This document shows positions 15,626 through 24,377 of a DNA stretch of 25,294 bases, in pieces (within the stretch, counting starts at the first letter, position 1; the number at the start of each line of letters is the position of its first letter). The stretch spans positions 1-25,294 of the forward strand of contig JAIRSA010000183.1 of NCBI GenBank assembly GCA_031255695.1, read 5' to 3'. Under the pieces are notes generated by a model. That model searched no databases. It was not told the DNA's origin and worked only from the letters and a program-made list of their open reading frames with translations. The translations under genes and the position numbers were made by a program. The stretch comes from Eubacteriales Family XIII. Incertae Sedis bacterium. GTDB taxonomy: Bacteria; Bacillota; Clostridia; Peptostreptococcales; Anaerovoracaceae.

Positions 15626-18600
15626 TTGTTACGCAAAGTATTAGGTATCTCACTCAGCATTTTGATGCTTGTTTCCACCCTGCCCATGTCAGCGACGGCG
15701 CAGGTGACATCCATAAAAGGGCCGTCTACATTCGCGCTTAAACTGACGGAATGGAAGATCGCCCCCACTGTCAGCGACAGCGCGATAAGCCCGCTATACG
15801 GCATCGAGACAGGCGGCAACGACAGCGCGGTCGCAAACCCCGGCTACAACACGGATGGCTGGGTGCCTGCGGCGGTGCCGGGGACAGTCCTCGGCAACCT
15901 GATAGACGGCGGCGTGTACGACGCCCTGTTCGAAGCCGATCCCAACGGCGAGAAGAACGTGTTTTTCAGCGACAATATGTCGAAAATACTGACCTCGCCC
16001 TTTAGCAACCCGTGGTGGTACAGCACAGACTTCATCATCCCCGCAAGCGAAGCCGGCAAGAAGATCAACATAAACCTGAAGGGCATAAGCTATACCGGCG
16101 AAGTCTACGTGAACGGCGTGCAGGTCACCAACAAAAACCTCAACGTCAAGACGGACGACTATCTCAAAAACGGCCCCACGGCATTGAACCCCGCCGCCCC
16201 CATAAGCGACGTCACCAACAACGCCGGGGCCACGAGCAGCGTCTACCGCTATAACGGCACCACCCTCGACGCCTTCGGCGACAAATTCATAGGGACCATG
16301 CGCACATATGACGTCGACATAACAGATTTCGTGTCGGCGGACGGCGTCACCAAGAACAACATCAAGATCAAGGTCACCAAGCCTACCTACAGCACGGACC
16401 TGACATATTACTGGGTCGACTGGAACCCGCAGCCGGCCGACACGATGATGGGCATCACGGGCGAAGTGACGCTGACGGCTTCGGGCGACGCCCGCCTGGA
16501 CAACCCGGCGGTAGTCTCCAAAGTCAGCGAGGACCTCGGCACGGCCCGCCTGAACCTGTATGTGGACGTGAGCAACACCACTTCGGCGCCTCTTGCAGGC
16601 ACCCTGACCGCAGTCGTCAAATCGCCTTCCGGCGAGCAGATCGCGGCCATCACCAAGACAGGCCTGACGATAGCCCCCAACGCCTACAACCAGGAGATCG
16701 AGCTGAGCTACACGGAATTCCCGCAGCTCGTCCTGGACGATCCTGAGCTCTGGTGGCCGTACCTCTACGGCGATCAGCCGCTTTACATCGCGGAATACGA
16801 ACTCCGCATAGGCGGCGGCGCCAGCGACACGATGCACCACCGTTTCGGCATACGCGAGATCGGCGCCGAAGTCAACGTGTCGCCCTATTCCAACCAGAAC
16901 AGGACCAGCATAGCGAACAACAACTATTCGAATATGCTCCAGATATACGTGAACCACAAGCCCATACTGCTCAAGGGCGGCGGCTACTGCGCCTCCGACC
17001 TCTTCCTGAGGCATTCCCAGACCACAAACGAGGCCGTCGTGGACTATGTGAAGTACATGGGCATGAACATGATCCGCGATGAAGGCAAGTTCTTCGACAA
17101 TGACCTGCTGGATCTGCTGGACGAGAACGGCATACTGCTCATGACCGGCTGGTGCTGCTGCGACCGTTGGCAGAGCCCCGGAAGCTGGTCGAAGGCCGAG
17201 CGCTTCGTGGCCTTCGAGTCGCTCTACTCCCAGCTCAGGAACGCGCGCAGCCACGCGTCCATGATGATATGGTTCAACGGCAGCGACGATCCCCCCAGCA
17301 TATCGTCCACAGGCGTCAATGGGCAGAACATCGAACAGAAATATTTCGAGATCGAAGCCAATCTGCGCTGGTTTGACATCGGCGCGATCTGCTCCAGCGG
17401 CTCCGCCAAGGTCGCTACCCTGACCAACGTGACCGGCGGCATGCACATGGATGCCACCTACGACACCCAGACCCCCACCTGGTACTACTATGACCCAGCC
17501 GGCATGTACGGCTTCATATCCGAAGGCGGCGGCGGGGCCAGCATCCCCGTGCTTGAGACCGTCAAGAGGATATTGCCGGAAGACAAGCTCTGGCCGTACA
17601 ATGTGGCTGAAAACTACAACTACTGGAACTACCACAACACACGCGGCAACTTCTCCACGCTGAGCCAGGCAGTCACATTCATTGACGGGACCTACGGCGC
17701 ATCCGACAATATCGATGAATTCGTGGCCAGGGCCCAGATATACCAATACGACGTGCAGAGGGCACAGTATGAGTCGCTGAACTACAACCGCTACCGGAAT
17801 ACGTCCGGCCTCATAAACTGGATGCTCAACAATGCGTGGCCGATCTTCTTCTGGAACCAGTTCGACTACTATATGAACCCGAACGGCACGACCTTCGGGG
17901 CAAGGAAGGGGAACGAGCCCGTCCACATCATGTACGACATGTACAACAAGCAGATCAGCGTGATCAACAACACGCTGGAGGCCTATGACGGCCTTACGGC
18001 GAGCCTGTCCGTATACGACATAGACGGCAACCTGATAAGCGCCCCGCTCGAAAAGACCCTTGACGTCGCCCCCGACGGCGCCTCTGCGCCCGTGGACTAC
18101 GCGACTTCCGGGGCCAACCACCTCAGCCCGCAGATGGTTGGGCTGAAGCTGAACAGCGAAGGCGGCTTCGACAAATACAATATCAACTATTACGGCAAGA
18201 TCGAGGAGGCCTATGGCGTCAACACCATCTGGGACTACGACGACATCATGGATTCGCTGACAAAGCCCACGTCGGACGTGTATTTCCTGCGCCTTGAGCT
18301 GAAGGACGGCAGCGGCGACGTGATCAGCTACAACTCCTACGCCGAGCCTATGCGCAACGACATAGCGGGCGCAAGCCACAGCTGGTCGCGCTCTGGCACC
18401 TACCAGGTCCCCGACATGACGCAGCTGAACCAGCTGCCGCCGGTAGAGCTCGTCACCGTGGCGGGCGCGCCGACAGTCATCGCGGGCGGGAAAGTCACCC
18501 AGACGCTCAAGATCACGAACCCCAGCGACGCGATAGCCTACGCGGTCGAGCTGAAGGCCTACACAGGCCCTGACAAGAAAGCGCTCGTGGCCCCCGTGCT

Positions 18601-19786
18601 CTACGACGACAACCTCTTCACCCTATTCCCGGGCGAGAGCCGCACCATAACAGTGACGCACAACCAGAGCGTTCTGGCAGGCGACGCGTTCATCACAGTG
18701 AACTGCTACAATAATGTCGTCAGCGGCGACGGCGAGCGCGCGGCGCACAACATCTACAGCGCTGTCCCGGCCGGCGGTTCCAACAACCTGGCGAAAGGCA
18801 AGACAGTCAGAGGCGGCGGCAATTCGGGCAACGCCACATCCGTGGCGGCGGCAGGGCAGACTGCCGCGGCGAACGGCAAGACCTTCATAGACTCGAATAT
18901 GAACACAGTCGCCACCATGAACGCCTCCAACGGCCCCTTCGTGCTGGATCTGGGCAGCGTGCAGTCCTTCGACCGCGTCATGCTCCGCTGGAACTCGGCC
19001 GCAGGCAACAACATGCTGAGGGGCAGGCCGGACAGGGTTGTCATAGAAATCAGCGACGATGGCGAGAACTACGCCGAAGCGGCGGTCTACAACAATACCT
19101 CTGGCTCTGTCATGACCAACATAATACTGCCCGCGCAGGTCTCGGCGCGCTATCTGAGGATCACGCCCAGCGGCTTTATCGGGCAGTCGCCGGCTGTAGG
19201 GTCGGTGACAGGCTCTTCCAACAGCGCGGCCTCTAACCAGAACGCCGCCACCTCGTTCAACCTCTCCGCCATAGAAGTATACGCCTTCACGGAGACCACA
19301 AGCCTGACGGTGTCCGGCGAAGGCAGCGTGCTGGTCAATGGCGGCTCACATGACGCCAGCGACAATGCCAACAAGAAACTCGTGCCGATCATCGACGGCG
19401 CTGTTACGCTGGAGTTCACCGGCGACGAGTCCATACACCCGCTTGTCTACAAGGACGGCACACTCGTCCCGCAGCGCTCCAACCGCAAGATCACCGTCGA
19501 AGACGTGGACAGCAGCACGGATCTCCGCGTCGTGTTCGATGCGGTGAGCACCGACCTTAAGATAAACACATCAGTGCGCATACCTCTCAAGCTTAAGGCC
19601 ACTTACCAGCTGGATACCGCCACAGACGGGACCAGATACTCTTATACCTCCAGCAACCCGTCCATAGCCAGGGTTGATCAGAACGGGCTGATCACACCTG
19701 TCAGGGCGGGGCAGGCGACGATCACAGTGCGCGCCCTTGATGGGAGCGGGCTGATATCGTCCGCCACAGTCGTTATCACCCCGTAA
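15626..19786 (+). CDS. Secreted GH2 enzyme resembling exo-beta-D-glucosaminidase
   Basis: The start is TTG 15626, eight bases after AGGAGG, giving 1386 residues. It begins directly with a signal peptide (LRKVLGISLSILMLVSTLP, ending near SATAQ). Domains in order: GH2 sugar-binding jelly roll (~35-280), GH2 Ig-like domain (~290-395), catalytic barrel (~430-770), Ig-like domains (~780-1045), an F5/8-type C/CBM32-like domain (~1055-1221) and a bacterial Ig-like (BIG2) domain (~1308-1385). GWCCCDRW (508-515) closely matches the GWECCDKW of Amycolatopsis CsxA. Asp554 in NGSDD corresponds to the unusual Asp acid catalyst of that group, and Glu633 in FISEGG to the nucleophile. It would release glucosamine from chito-oligosaccharides outside the cell. 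NagB downstream supports this. It has no SLH repeats of its own. A related beta-mannosidase-like specificity cannot be excluded. Confidence 0.85.
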   Translation: MLRKVLGISLSILMLVSTLPMSATAQVTSIKGPSTFALKLTEWKIAPTVSDSAISPLYGIETGGNDSAVANPGYNTDGWVPAAVPGTVLGNLIDGGVYDALFEADPNGEKNVFFSDNMSKILTSPFSNPWWYSTDFIIPASEAGKKININLKGISYTGEVYVNGVQVTNKNLNVKTDDYLKNGPTALNPAAPISDVTNNAGATSSVYRYNGTTLDAFGDKFIGTMRTYDVDITDFVSADGVTKNNIKIKVTKPTYSTDLTYYWVDWNPQPADTMMGITGEVTLTASGDARLDNPAVVSKVSEDLGTARLNLYVDVSNTTSAPLAGTLTAVVKSPSGEQIAAITKTGLTIAPNAYNQEIELSYTEFPQLVLDDPELWWPYLYGDQPLYIAEYELRIGGGASDTMHHRFGIREIGAEVNVSPYSNQNRTSIANNNYSNMLQIYVNHKPILLKGGGYCASDLFLRHSQTTNEAVVDYVKYMGMNMIRDEGKFFDNDLLDLLDENGILLMTGWCCCDRWQSPGSWSKAERFVAFESLYSQLRNARSHASMMIWFNGSDDPPSISSTGVNGQNIEQKYFEIEANLRWFDIGAICSSGSAKVATLTNVTGGMHMDATYDTQTPTWYYYDPAGMYGFISEGGGGASIPVLETVKRILPEDKLWPYNVAENYNYWNYHNTRGNFSTLSQAVTFIDGTYGASDNIDEFVARAQIYQYDVQRAQYESLNYNRYRNTSGLINWMLNNAWPIFFWNQFDYYMNPNGTTFGARKGNEPVHIMYDMYNKQISVINNTLEAYDGLTASLSVYDIDGNLISAPLEKTLDVAPDGASAPVDYATSGANHLSPQMVGLKLNSEGGFDKYNINYYGKIEEAYGVNTIWDYDDIMDSLTKPTSDVYFLRLELKDGSGDVISYNSYAEPMRNDIAGASHSWSRSGTYQVPDMTQLNQLPPVELVTVAGAPTVIAGGKVTQTLKITNPSDAIAYAVELKAYTGPDKKALVAPVLYDDNLFTLFPGESRTITVTHNQSVLAGDAFITVNCYNNVVSGDGERAAHNIYSAVPAGGSNNLAKGKTVRGGGNSGNATSVAAAGQTAAANGKTFIDSNMNTVATMNASNGPFVLDLGSVQSFDRVMLRWNSAAGNNMLRGRPDRVVIEISDDGENYAEAAVYNNTSGSVMTNIILPAQVSARYLRITPSGFIGQSPAVGSVTGSSNSAASNQNAATSFNLSAIEVYAFTETTSLTVSGEGSVLVNGGSHDASDNANKKLVPIIDGAVTLEFTGDESIHPLVYKDGTLVPQRSNRKITVEDVDSSTDLRVVFDAVSTDLKINTSVRIPLKLKATYQLDTATDGTRYSYTSSNPSIARVDQNGLITPVRAGQATITVRALDGSGLISSATVVITP

Positions 19787-19813
19787 ACGCCCACGCAGCA
19801 GGGCTAGCCGCCC

Positions 19814-19857
19814 GCTGGGCCGCCACCCGCGCGCACAGGCGCGGGTGGCGGCCCAGC
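19814..19857. other. Perfect 19-bp inverted repeat between GH2 and SLH genes
   Basis: GCTGGGCCGCCACCCGCGC (19814-19832) pairs without mismatch with 19839-19857 around the 6-base loop GCACAG. It begins 28 bases after the GH2 stop. No T-run follows on either strand, so it is not a textbook intrinsic terminator. It is the strongest hairpin in the window and may stabilise the GH2 message or lower expression of downstream genes. Confidence 0.85.
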
Positions 19858-19898
19858 CATACGGCGGCGCAGACGCGCCACATAGACGGAGAAATCCT

Positions 19899-20528
19899 AT
19901 GAAAGTCTCTATCTTCATATACACACTGATCATAGCCGCCAGCTTGGCGCTGGCCAGCGGCGCAACCGCTGCGGCCAGCCCCCAGACGCCCGCCCCATTC
20001 CCCGACACCGCCGGGCACTGGGCCGAAGAGCCCATCCGGGCGCTCGCCGGGCTGGGCCATGTCTCCGGCATGCCAGACGGCAACTTCCATCCGGACGAGA
20101 AAATAACGCTTGAGCAGTTCGTGGCCATGGTCATAAGAGGCAAATACGGTGTATTGCCGGGCGATGGCGGCAACTGGGCATCAGGCTACATGAAAATGGC
20201 GGCCGGCAAGGGCCTGCTGGACGGCGCCGACATCACTGACGACGGCATCATAACGCGGGAGACCGCCGCAAAGGTGCTCGACATCGCAACCCAGTCCCTT
20301 TGGGGCGAAGACAGCGTGAACGACACCTCCGCAGCTGAAAGCTACATAACAGACTTCCCCAGCTGCCACACATGCAGGACACATATCTCTAACGTCTTCA
20401 CAAGAGGCATTATGACCGGCAAACCCGGCGGCATATTCGACAGCGCGGGCACATTGACCCGTGCCGAGGCATGCGTCGCCATCATGCGGCTCCTCGACAA
20501 AAACCTGCGGGTGCCGCCAGAGCTATAG
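19899..20528 (+). CDS. Secreted protein made of three SLH-like repeats
   Basis: This 209-residue protein has a signal peptide (MKVSIFIYTLIIAASLALAS, ending near residue 25). Almost nothing follows except three SLH-like repeats: ~33-80 (FPDTAGHWAEEPIRAL), ~90-130 (WASGYMKMAAGKGLLDG, IITRETAAKVL) and ~150-200 (DFPSCHTCRTHISNVFTRGIM, LTRAEACVAIM). SLH domains bind pyruvylated secondary cell-wall polymers, so it should sit on the cell wall. It carries no catalytic domain. The third repeat has a CHTC pair (156-159), uncommon in SLH repeats. The GH2 enzyme just upstream lacks SLH repeats, so this could act as its separate anchor or dock; that is inference. ATG 19899 is preceded by GGAGA at six bases. 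Confidence 0.88.
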   Translation: MKVSIFIYTLIIAASLALASGATAAASPQTPAPFPDTAGHWAEEPIRALAGLGHVSGMPDGNFHPDEKITLEQFVAMVIRGKYGVLPGDGGNWASGYMKMAAGKGLLDGADITDDGIITRETAAKVLDIATQSLWGEDSVNDTSAAESYITDFPSCHTCRTHISNVFTRGIMTGKPGGIFDSAGTLTRAEACVAIMRLLDKNLRVPPEL

Positions 20529-20582
20529 CAAGATCGGCAAAGATGACGGCGGCACGGCCGCCGCCCCAGACCGCCGGCGGGG

Positions 20583-20666
20583 GCCGCAGCATCCAGGCGC
20601 CGCCGCCAGCATCCACAGCGTCAAGGCGCCGCTGGCAGGGACCGCAGCATCTAGGCGCCGCCAGAG
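20583..20666. repeat. Imperfect GC-rich direct repeat before nagB
   Basis: A segment containing CCGCAGCATCCAGGCGCCGCC (from 20584) recurs as CCGCAGCATCTAGGCGCCGCC (from 20642), 58 bases apart, with a related GCATCCACAGCGTCAAGGCGC between them. The 175-base spacer otherwise shows nothing but the ribosome site GGAAGGGA for nagB. Confidence 0.6.
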
Positions 20667-20703
20667 CGATAAACACGAAAACAACATCGGAAGGGACCAC
20701 AAG

Positions 20704-21426
20704 ATGAGGATAATAAAAGCAAACGATTACGCCGACATGAGCCGCAAGGCCGCCAACGTGCTCAGCGCGCAGGTGATATTGAAGCCGAACAGCGTGCTCG
20801 GCCTGGCTACCGGCTCAACGCCGCTGGGGATGTACCGGCAGCTTATAGAATGGCACCGTAAGGGCGACATCGATTTCAGCGAGGTCACGACAATCAACCT
20901 GGACGAGTATATCGGCCTTGCGCCGCGCCACCCCCAAAGCTACCGTTGGTTCATGGACAACAATCTTTTCCGCCATATCAACATAAAACCCGCGAACACG
21001 CACGTCCCGGACGGGCTTGAGCCGGACGAGGCGCGGGAATCCTCCCGCTACGAAGCCCTTATCCAAGGCTGCGGCGGGATAGACATGCAGCTGCTCGGCA
21101 TCGGCCACAACGGCCATATAGGCTTCAACGAGCCCGGCGCCGCCTTCGAGAAAAACACGCACCGCGTGCCGCTGACCGATACGACGATACACGCGAACAG
21201 CCGCTTTTTCCCCGACGGCGACGTACCGCGCGAGGCCTACACGATGGGCATACGCTCCATCATGCAGGCCCGGCGCATATTAGTGGTGGTTTCCGGCAAA
21301 AGCAAGGCAGAGATTGCCCGCCGCGCATTCTTCGGCGCGGTCACGCCGCAAATACCGGCCTCCGTGCTCCAGCTGCACAACAACGTGACGCTCGTGGGCG
21401 ACGCAGAGGCATTGTCACTGTACTAA
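20704..21426 (+). CDS. nagB: Glucosamine-6-phosphate deaminase
   Basis: NagB converts glucosamine-6-phosphate to fructose-6-phosphate and ammonia in the cytoplasm, feeding amino sugar into glycolysis. The 241-residue protein has every family signature: GLATGSTP (33-40, phosphate loop), TINLDEY (63-69, catalytic Asp67), GIGHNGHIGFNEP (132-144, catalytic His138 and Glu143) and a late VVSGKSKA. The ATG at 20704 follows GGAAGGGA, and the length matches the short Bacillota form that lacks the allosteric tail of the E. coli enzyme. Its position after an exo-glucosaminidase and a PTS suggests that it is the last committed step of this locus. No NagA deacetylase lies nearby, which fits free glucosamine better than N-acetylglucosamine as the substrate. 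Confidence 0.97.
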   Translation: MRIIKANDYADMSRKAANVLSAQVILKPNSVLGLATGSTPLGMYRQLIEWHRKGDIDFSEVTTINLDEYIGLAPRHPQSYRWFMDNNLFRHINIKPANTHVPDGLEPDEARESSRYEALIQGCGGIDMQLLGIGHNGHIGFNEPGAAFEKNTHRVPLTDTTIHANSRFFPDGDVPREAYTMGIRSIMQARRILVVVSGKSKAEIARRAFFGAVTPQIPASVLQLHNNVTLVGDAEALSLY

Positions 21427-21512
21427 TACTGTTCTCCGTCTAATACCGGCGGCTTACGCGAAACCAGCCGGGGCGCTTGGCGGCCTGCTCGAAGCACACA
21501 AGGAGAAGACCA

Positions 21513-22313
21513 ATGGCTGACACATCAAAAGTAAAAGGGCTTTTTTTCGACCTGGACGGCACCCTTCTTGGCGAAGGCGCCCGCCAGATCCCGGACAGCG
21601 CGCTGCACGCCCTTTCTCGTGCCCGCGCACATGGCATGCTCATATTCATCGCCACGGGGCGGCATTTCCTTTCCCTGCCGCCCAGCATTGCCGATCTCCA
21701 GTTCGACGGCTACGTCTGCCTGAACGGCCAGCACTGCGTCGTGGACGGCCGCACGGTCTTCGCAAACCCCGTCCCGCGCAGGGACGCAGCCACTATGGTA
21801 ATGTTCATGGAGTCCAGCCCCTACGTCTGCCATTGGCTGGGCGAGTCGGAATGCTTCACCAACAGATACGATCCGTCGATCCGCAAGATATTCGACGATC
21901 TCGGCATCGGCCCATTCACATTGCGCCCTCCGGGCGACGCGCTGGAAATGGATGTCCTCCAGTTCGAGCTGTTTGTCCCCGATGACGCCATCGCCGATCA
22001 GGTCGTAGCGGAAATGCCCGGCTGCTGCTGGACAAGATGGCACGAGGCGGGGATCGATGTCCTGAGCAAAGGCGGAGGGAAATGGATGGGGATCGAGAAG
22101 GCAATGAGCCATTTCCGCCTGTCAAACGAAGAGATAATCGTATTCGGCGATGCGGACAACGATGTGGAAATGTTAAGGAACGCTGTGTTTTCCGTCGCGA
22201 TGGGCAACGGCACGCCAGCCGCAAAGGCAGCCGCGAAATACCTGGCTGACGATTTGGAAAACGACGGGCTACAGCGCGCTATGGCCCATCTGCTCCCCCA
22301 GCTCGGACTGTAA
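21513..22313 (+). CDS. Cof-type HAD sugar-phosphate phosphatase
   Basis: This 266-residue protein is a HAD phosphatase with a C2-type cap (Cof/YidA subfamily, which hydrolyses sugar phosphates and similar small metabolites). Motif I is FFDLDGTLL near residue 10, motif II is FIATGRH near residue 46, motif III is the Lys of KGGGKWMGIEKA, and motif IV is VFGDADNDVEML. The cap lies between motifs II and III. ATG 21513 follows AAGGAGAAG. It is the last gene of the plus-strand run and faces the lysine exporter across a 164-base gap in which I see no clear terminator. The substrate is unknown. A clean-up role for accumulated sugar phosphates from the PTS would be sensible. Confidence 0.9.
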   Translation: MADTSKVKGLFFDLDGTLLGEGARQIPDSALHALSRARAHGMLIFIATGRHFLSLPPSIADLQFDGYVCLNGQHCVVDGRTVFANPVPRRDAATMVMFMESSPYVCHWLGESECFTNRYDPSIRKIFDDLGIGPFTLRPPGDALEMDVLQFELFVPDDAIADQVVAEMPGCCWTRWHEAGIDVLSKGGGKWMGIEKAMSHFRLSNEEIIVFGDADNDVEMLRNAVFSVAMGNGTPAAKAAAKYLADDLENDGLQRAMAHLLPQLGL

Positions 22314-22477
22314 AGCCCCATGTCACAAACACCGAAGCCTGCGAGCTAAACCGCATGAAATGCCCAGTTTGCGGCGGAAGCAGAGCGTGGCCGCTGCACC
22401 GAAGATCCGGCGAGGCTTGCACCGAAGCGGGGCGGCGAATCAGCCGCACATATGCCATGCTTTCAGTCCTAACAGTA

Positions 22478-23428
22478 TCAGTAGAACATATTGAAAATAT
22501 TATAGAATACGGGCAGCACAATCGGCACCAAAAATGTCAGCACCGTCCCGGTGAACAGGGTGACAAGGCCTAATTCCGTGCCCACAAATTTCGTCACCGG
22601 CGCAAGCATCGTGTCCATATTTCCGGAGGCGCCGCCGGCGATCGGGCTGCCCTTGCTGATCTTGATCAGCAGCGGCAGCAAGAGGACCGTGAAGAATTCA
22701 CGCATCACGTTCACGATAAACCCGTACGTCCCGATCTCAATGCCATACACCTGGCTCATGTAGGCCCCCGTAATGCTGTAAAAACTCATACCGGACGCGG
22801 AGAGCACGGGTATGTACAAAGGCACATCGAGCAGCAGGCCGGCAATCAGGCCGCCGGCGACACTGCCGACAAAAATTCCGGCCGGCAGGAACAGGATCCG
22901 CAGGCCCAAAATCCGGACATACCGAAAAACCTCCTTGTTCGCCCCTTGGCTGACGCCGACGCCCGCATAGAGGACAATCAGGGATCCGATCAGGCTATAA
23001 TCCAAAATATAGGTAAGGTCCGGCGGCATCAAAAACATGCCGGCCAAAACGCCCGCAACGATGCTGCCAGGCATGATCCACACCAGTGCGCTCCTGGGTT
23101 TCTCGCCGCCCTCATCCGCGCCTATCCCCTTTTCATTGTGTAGGCCCGCACAGCTTTTGTCCAGCGGCAATACGGTCTTTTCCACCATGACTGTCGCGAT
23201 CACGCTGAACGCGATCGCACAGAGCGAAATGCAGACACAGTTGAAGCCTATCCCGATCAGATTGCCCATAATCTCACTGTTGGACCCTATGTTGAGCCCT
23301 ATATTGAGCATGAGCGCCACAAGCGCCACGTCCGTGATCATGTCGATTGCCTTCAGGACACGCCCAGAAAGTTTCTGGACGCCTATGGCAATGCCTGCCG
23401 CAAGGCATACAAACGGAATCCAAGTCAA
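22478..23428 (-). CDS. LysO-family lysine exporter (DUF340)
   Basis: This 316-residue membrane protein matches the LysO/YbjE family, which exports L-lysine and toxic analogues. It has about eight hydrophobic segments, an N-terminal part (IGVQKLSGRVLKAIDMITDVALVALMLNIGLNIG) matching the small DUF340 half, and the conserved LSASGMSFYSITGAYMSQ and GGASGNMDTMLAPVTKF segments of the larger half. A charged loop at ~93-112 separates the halves. The start is TTG 23428, preceded by AAGGAGGT. It is transcribed convergently with the HAD gene and divergently from the exonuclease, so it is not part of the sugar operon. I see no clear promoter or lysine riboswitch in the short upstream region. Confidence 0.85.
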   Translation of the reverse strand: MTWIPFVCLAAGIAIGVQKLSGRVLKAIDMITDVALVALMLNIGLNIGSNSEIMGNLIGIGFNCVCISLCAIAFSVIATVMVEKTVLPLDKSCAGLHNEKGIGADEGGEKPRSALVWIMPGSIVAGVLAGMFLMPPDLTYILDYSLIGSLIVLYAGVGVSQGANKEVFRYVRILGLRILFLPAGIFVGSVAGGLIAGLLLDVPLYIPVLSASGMSFYSITGAYMSQVYGIEIGTYGFIVNVMREFFTVLLLPLLIKISKGSPIAGGASGNMDTMLAPVTKFVGTELGLVTLFTGTVLTFLVPIVLPVFYNIFNMFY

Positions 23429-23552
23429 AACGGACCTCCTTCATATATACAGTATTGTTCATCGGCCAAAACGGCTGTGCCTTTATAGCGGATTTTCCAC
23501 CCGCCCCGGCGTCGCGGCGGCATGCGGCCCCCCGGAAACATCGCGCACAGCG

Positions 23553-23581
23553 TTGACAGGGGTCTCAGGTTTTGTTAAACT
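23553..23581 (+). promoter_or_regulatory. Sigma-A-type promoter of the exonuclease gene
   Basis: A perfect TTGACA (23553-23558) is followed after exactly 17 bases by TAAACT (23576-23581, four of six consensus). It points toward the exonuclease, whose ATG is about 75 bases past the predicted start of transcription. Confidence 0.75.
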
Positions 23582-23663
23582 ATGATTGCGCCACGGCGCT
23601 TCGGCACGGCAATAATAATATTCTCATCTGGTGGCGGCCCGGACGGCCGCAATGGAGGCGGCA

Positions 23664-24224
23664 ATGAGCAGGTTCGCTGTTATAGACACGGAAACAACTT
23701 GGGGCGACGATGTCATGTCCATAGGGACGGTCATAGCCGACGCGGAAACATTCGAGCTGCTGGACAGGCGCTATTACATACTCACGCCATTCAAAAGCCA
23801 TGGCGGCATGTACAGCCACGCCTTATATGCCAGCGGCATACAGCCCGACCTTGAAGGACCGCGCGAAACAGCCATGTCCGAACTGGGCCGTTTCCTCGCC
23901 GGCCATGATGTCGCCACCATTTTCGCATACAATGCCGCATTCGACCACCGCCATCTGCCGGAATTGTCCCACTTGGCCTGGTACGACATCATGCGGATGG
24001 CCGCCTACAGGCAGCACAACCCAAAGATACCGCATTGCGCCGACTGCTACGGCACGGGCAGGCTGAAAAGAGGCTACGGGGTCGAGAGCATCTACAGGAT
24101 GCTGAGCGAGGACCCCAGGTACTGCGAGCTGCACAACGCCTTGACCGACGCGATAGACGAACTTGAGATCATGCGGATGCTGAACCACGAGGTCGGCAGC
24201 TATGCCCTTGCTCGGATAGGCTGA
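23664..24224 (+). CDS. DEDDh 3'-5' exonuclease (DnaQ-like)
   Basis: This 186-residue protein is a stand-alone exonuclease of the DnaQ/RNase T fold. All five catalytic residues can be placed: Asp8 and Glu10 in VIDTETT (Exo I), Asp94 in FAYNAAFDHRHL (Exo II), and His157 and Asp162 in LHNALTDAIDEL (Exo III, the h subtype). A CADC pair at 125-128 within PHCADCYGTGR may bind metal or stabilise the fold. ATG 23664 is five bases after GGAGG. The longer frame from 23631 has no better site. It has its own promoter and terminator, so it is monocistronic. Substrate (DNA, RNA or oligonucleotides) cannot be decided. Confidence 0.9.
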   Translation: MSRFAVIDTETTWGDDVMSIGTVIADAETFELLDRRYYILTPFKSHGGMYSHALYASGIQPDLEGPRETAMSELGRFLAGHDVATIFAYNAAFDHRHLPELSHLAWYDIMRMAAYRQHNPKIPHCADCYGTGRLKRGYGVESIYRMLSEDPRYCELHNALTDAIDELEIMRMLNHEVGSYALARIG

Positions 24225-24377
24225 CCGGACGCCCGGCAGCGCTGCGGCCAAAGGCCGGCGCTATGCCCCTGCGCGGGCAGGCCGCCTCTCAAGCGTGGGC
24301 CTAGGTGCCCCCCCCAGTCTTGTGTCAGCAAAGCCCGACATGCCTTCGCCAGCATGCGGCCATACCTACATAATACA

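Noticed and set aside
15794..18379. 861-residue open frame on the minus strand inside the GH2 gene
   Set aside because: It is exactly antisense to a gene with clear catalytic motifs and a ribosome site. Long antisense frames arise from the GC-rich third codon positions, and the translation shows no recognisable domain.
22355..22573. Short frame starting MKCPVCGG, like a zinc-ribbon protein
   Set aside because: It has no ribosome site, loses any zinc-finger pattern after the first cysteine pair and runs into the antisense of the lysine exporter gene.
23429..23552. Lysine riboswitch upstream of the LysO-type exporter
   Set aside because: The gap to the divergent promoter is too short for the full lysine aptamer and I see no matching multi-stem structure.
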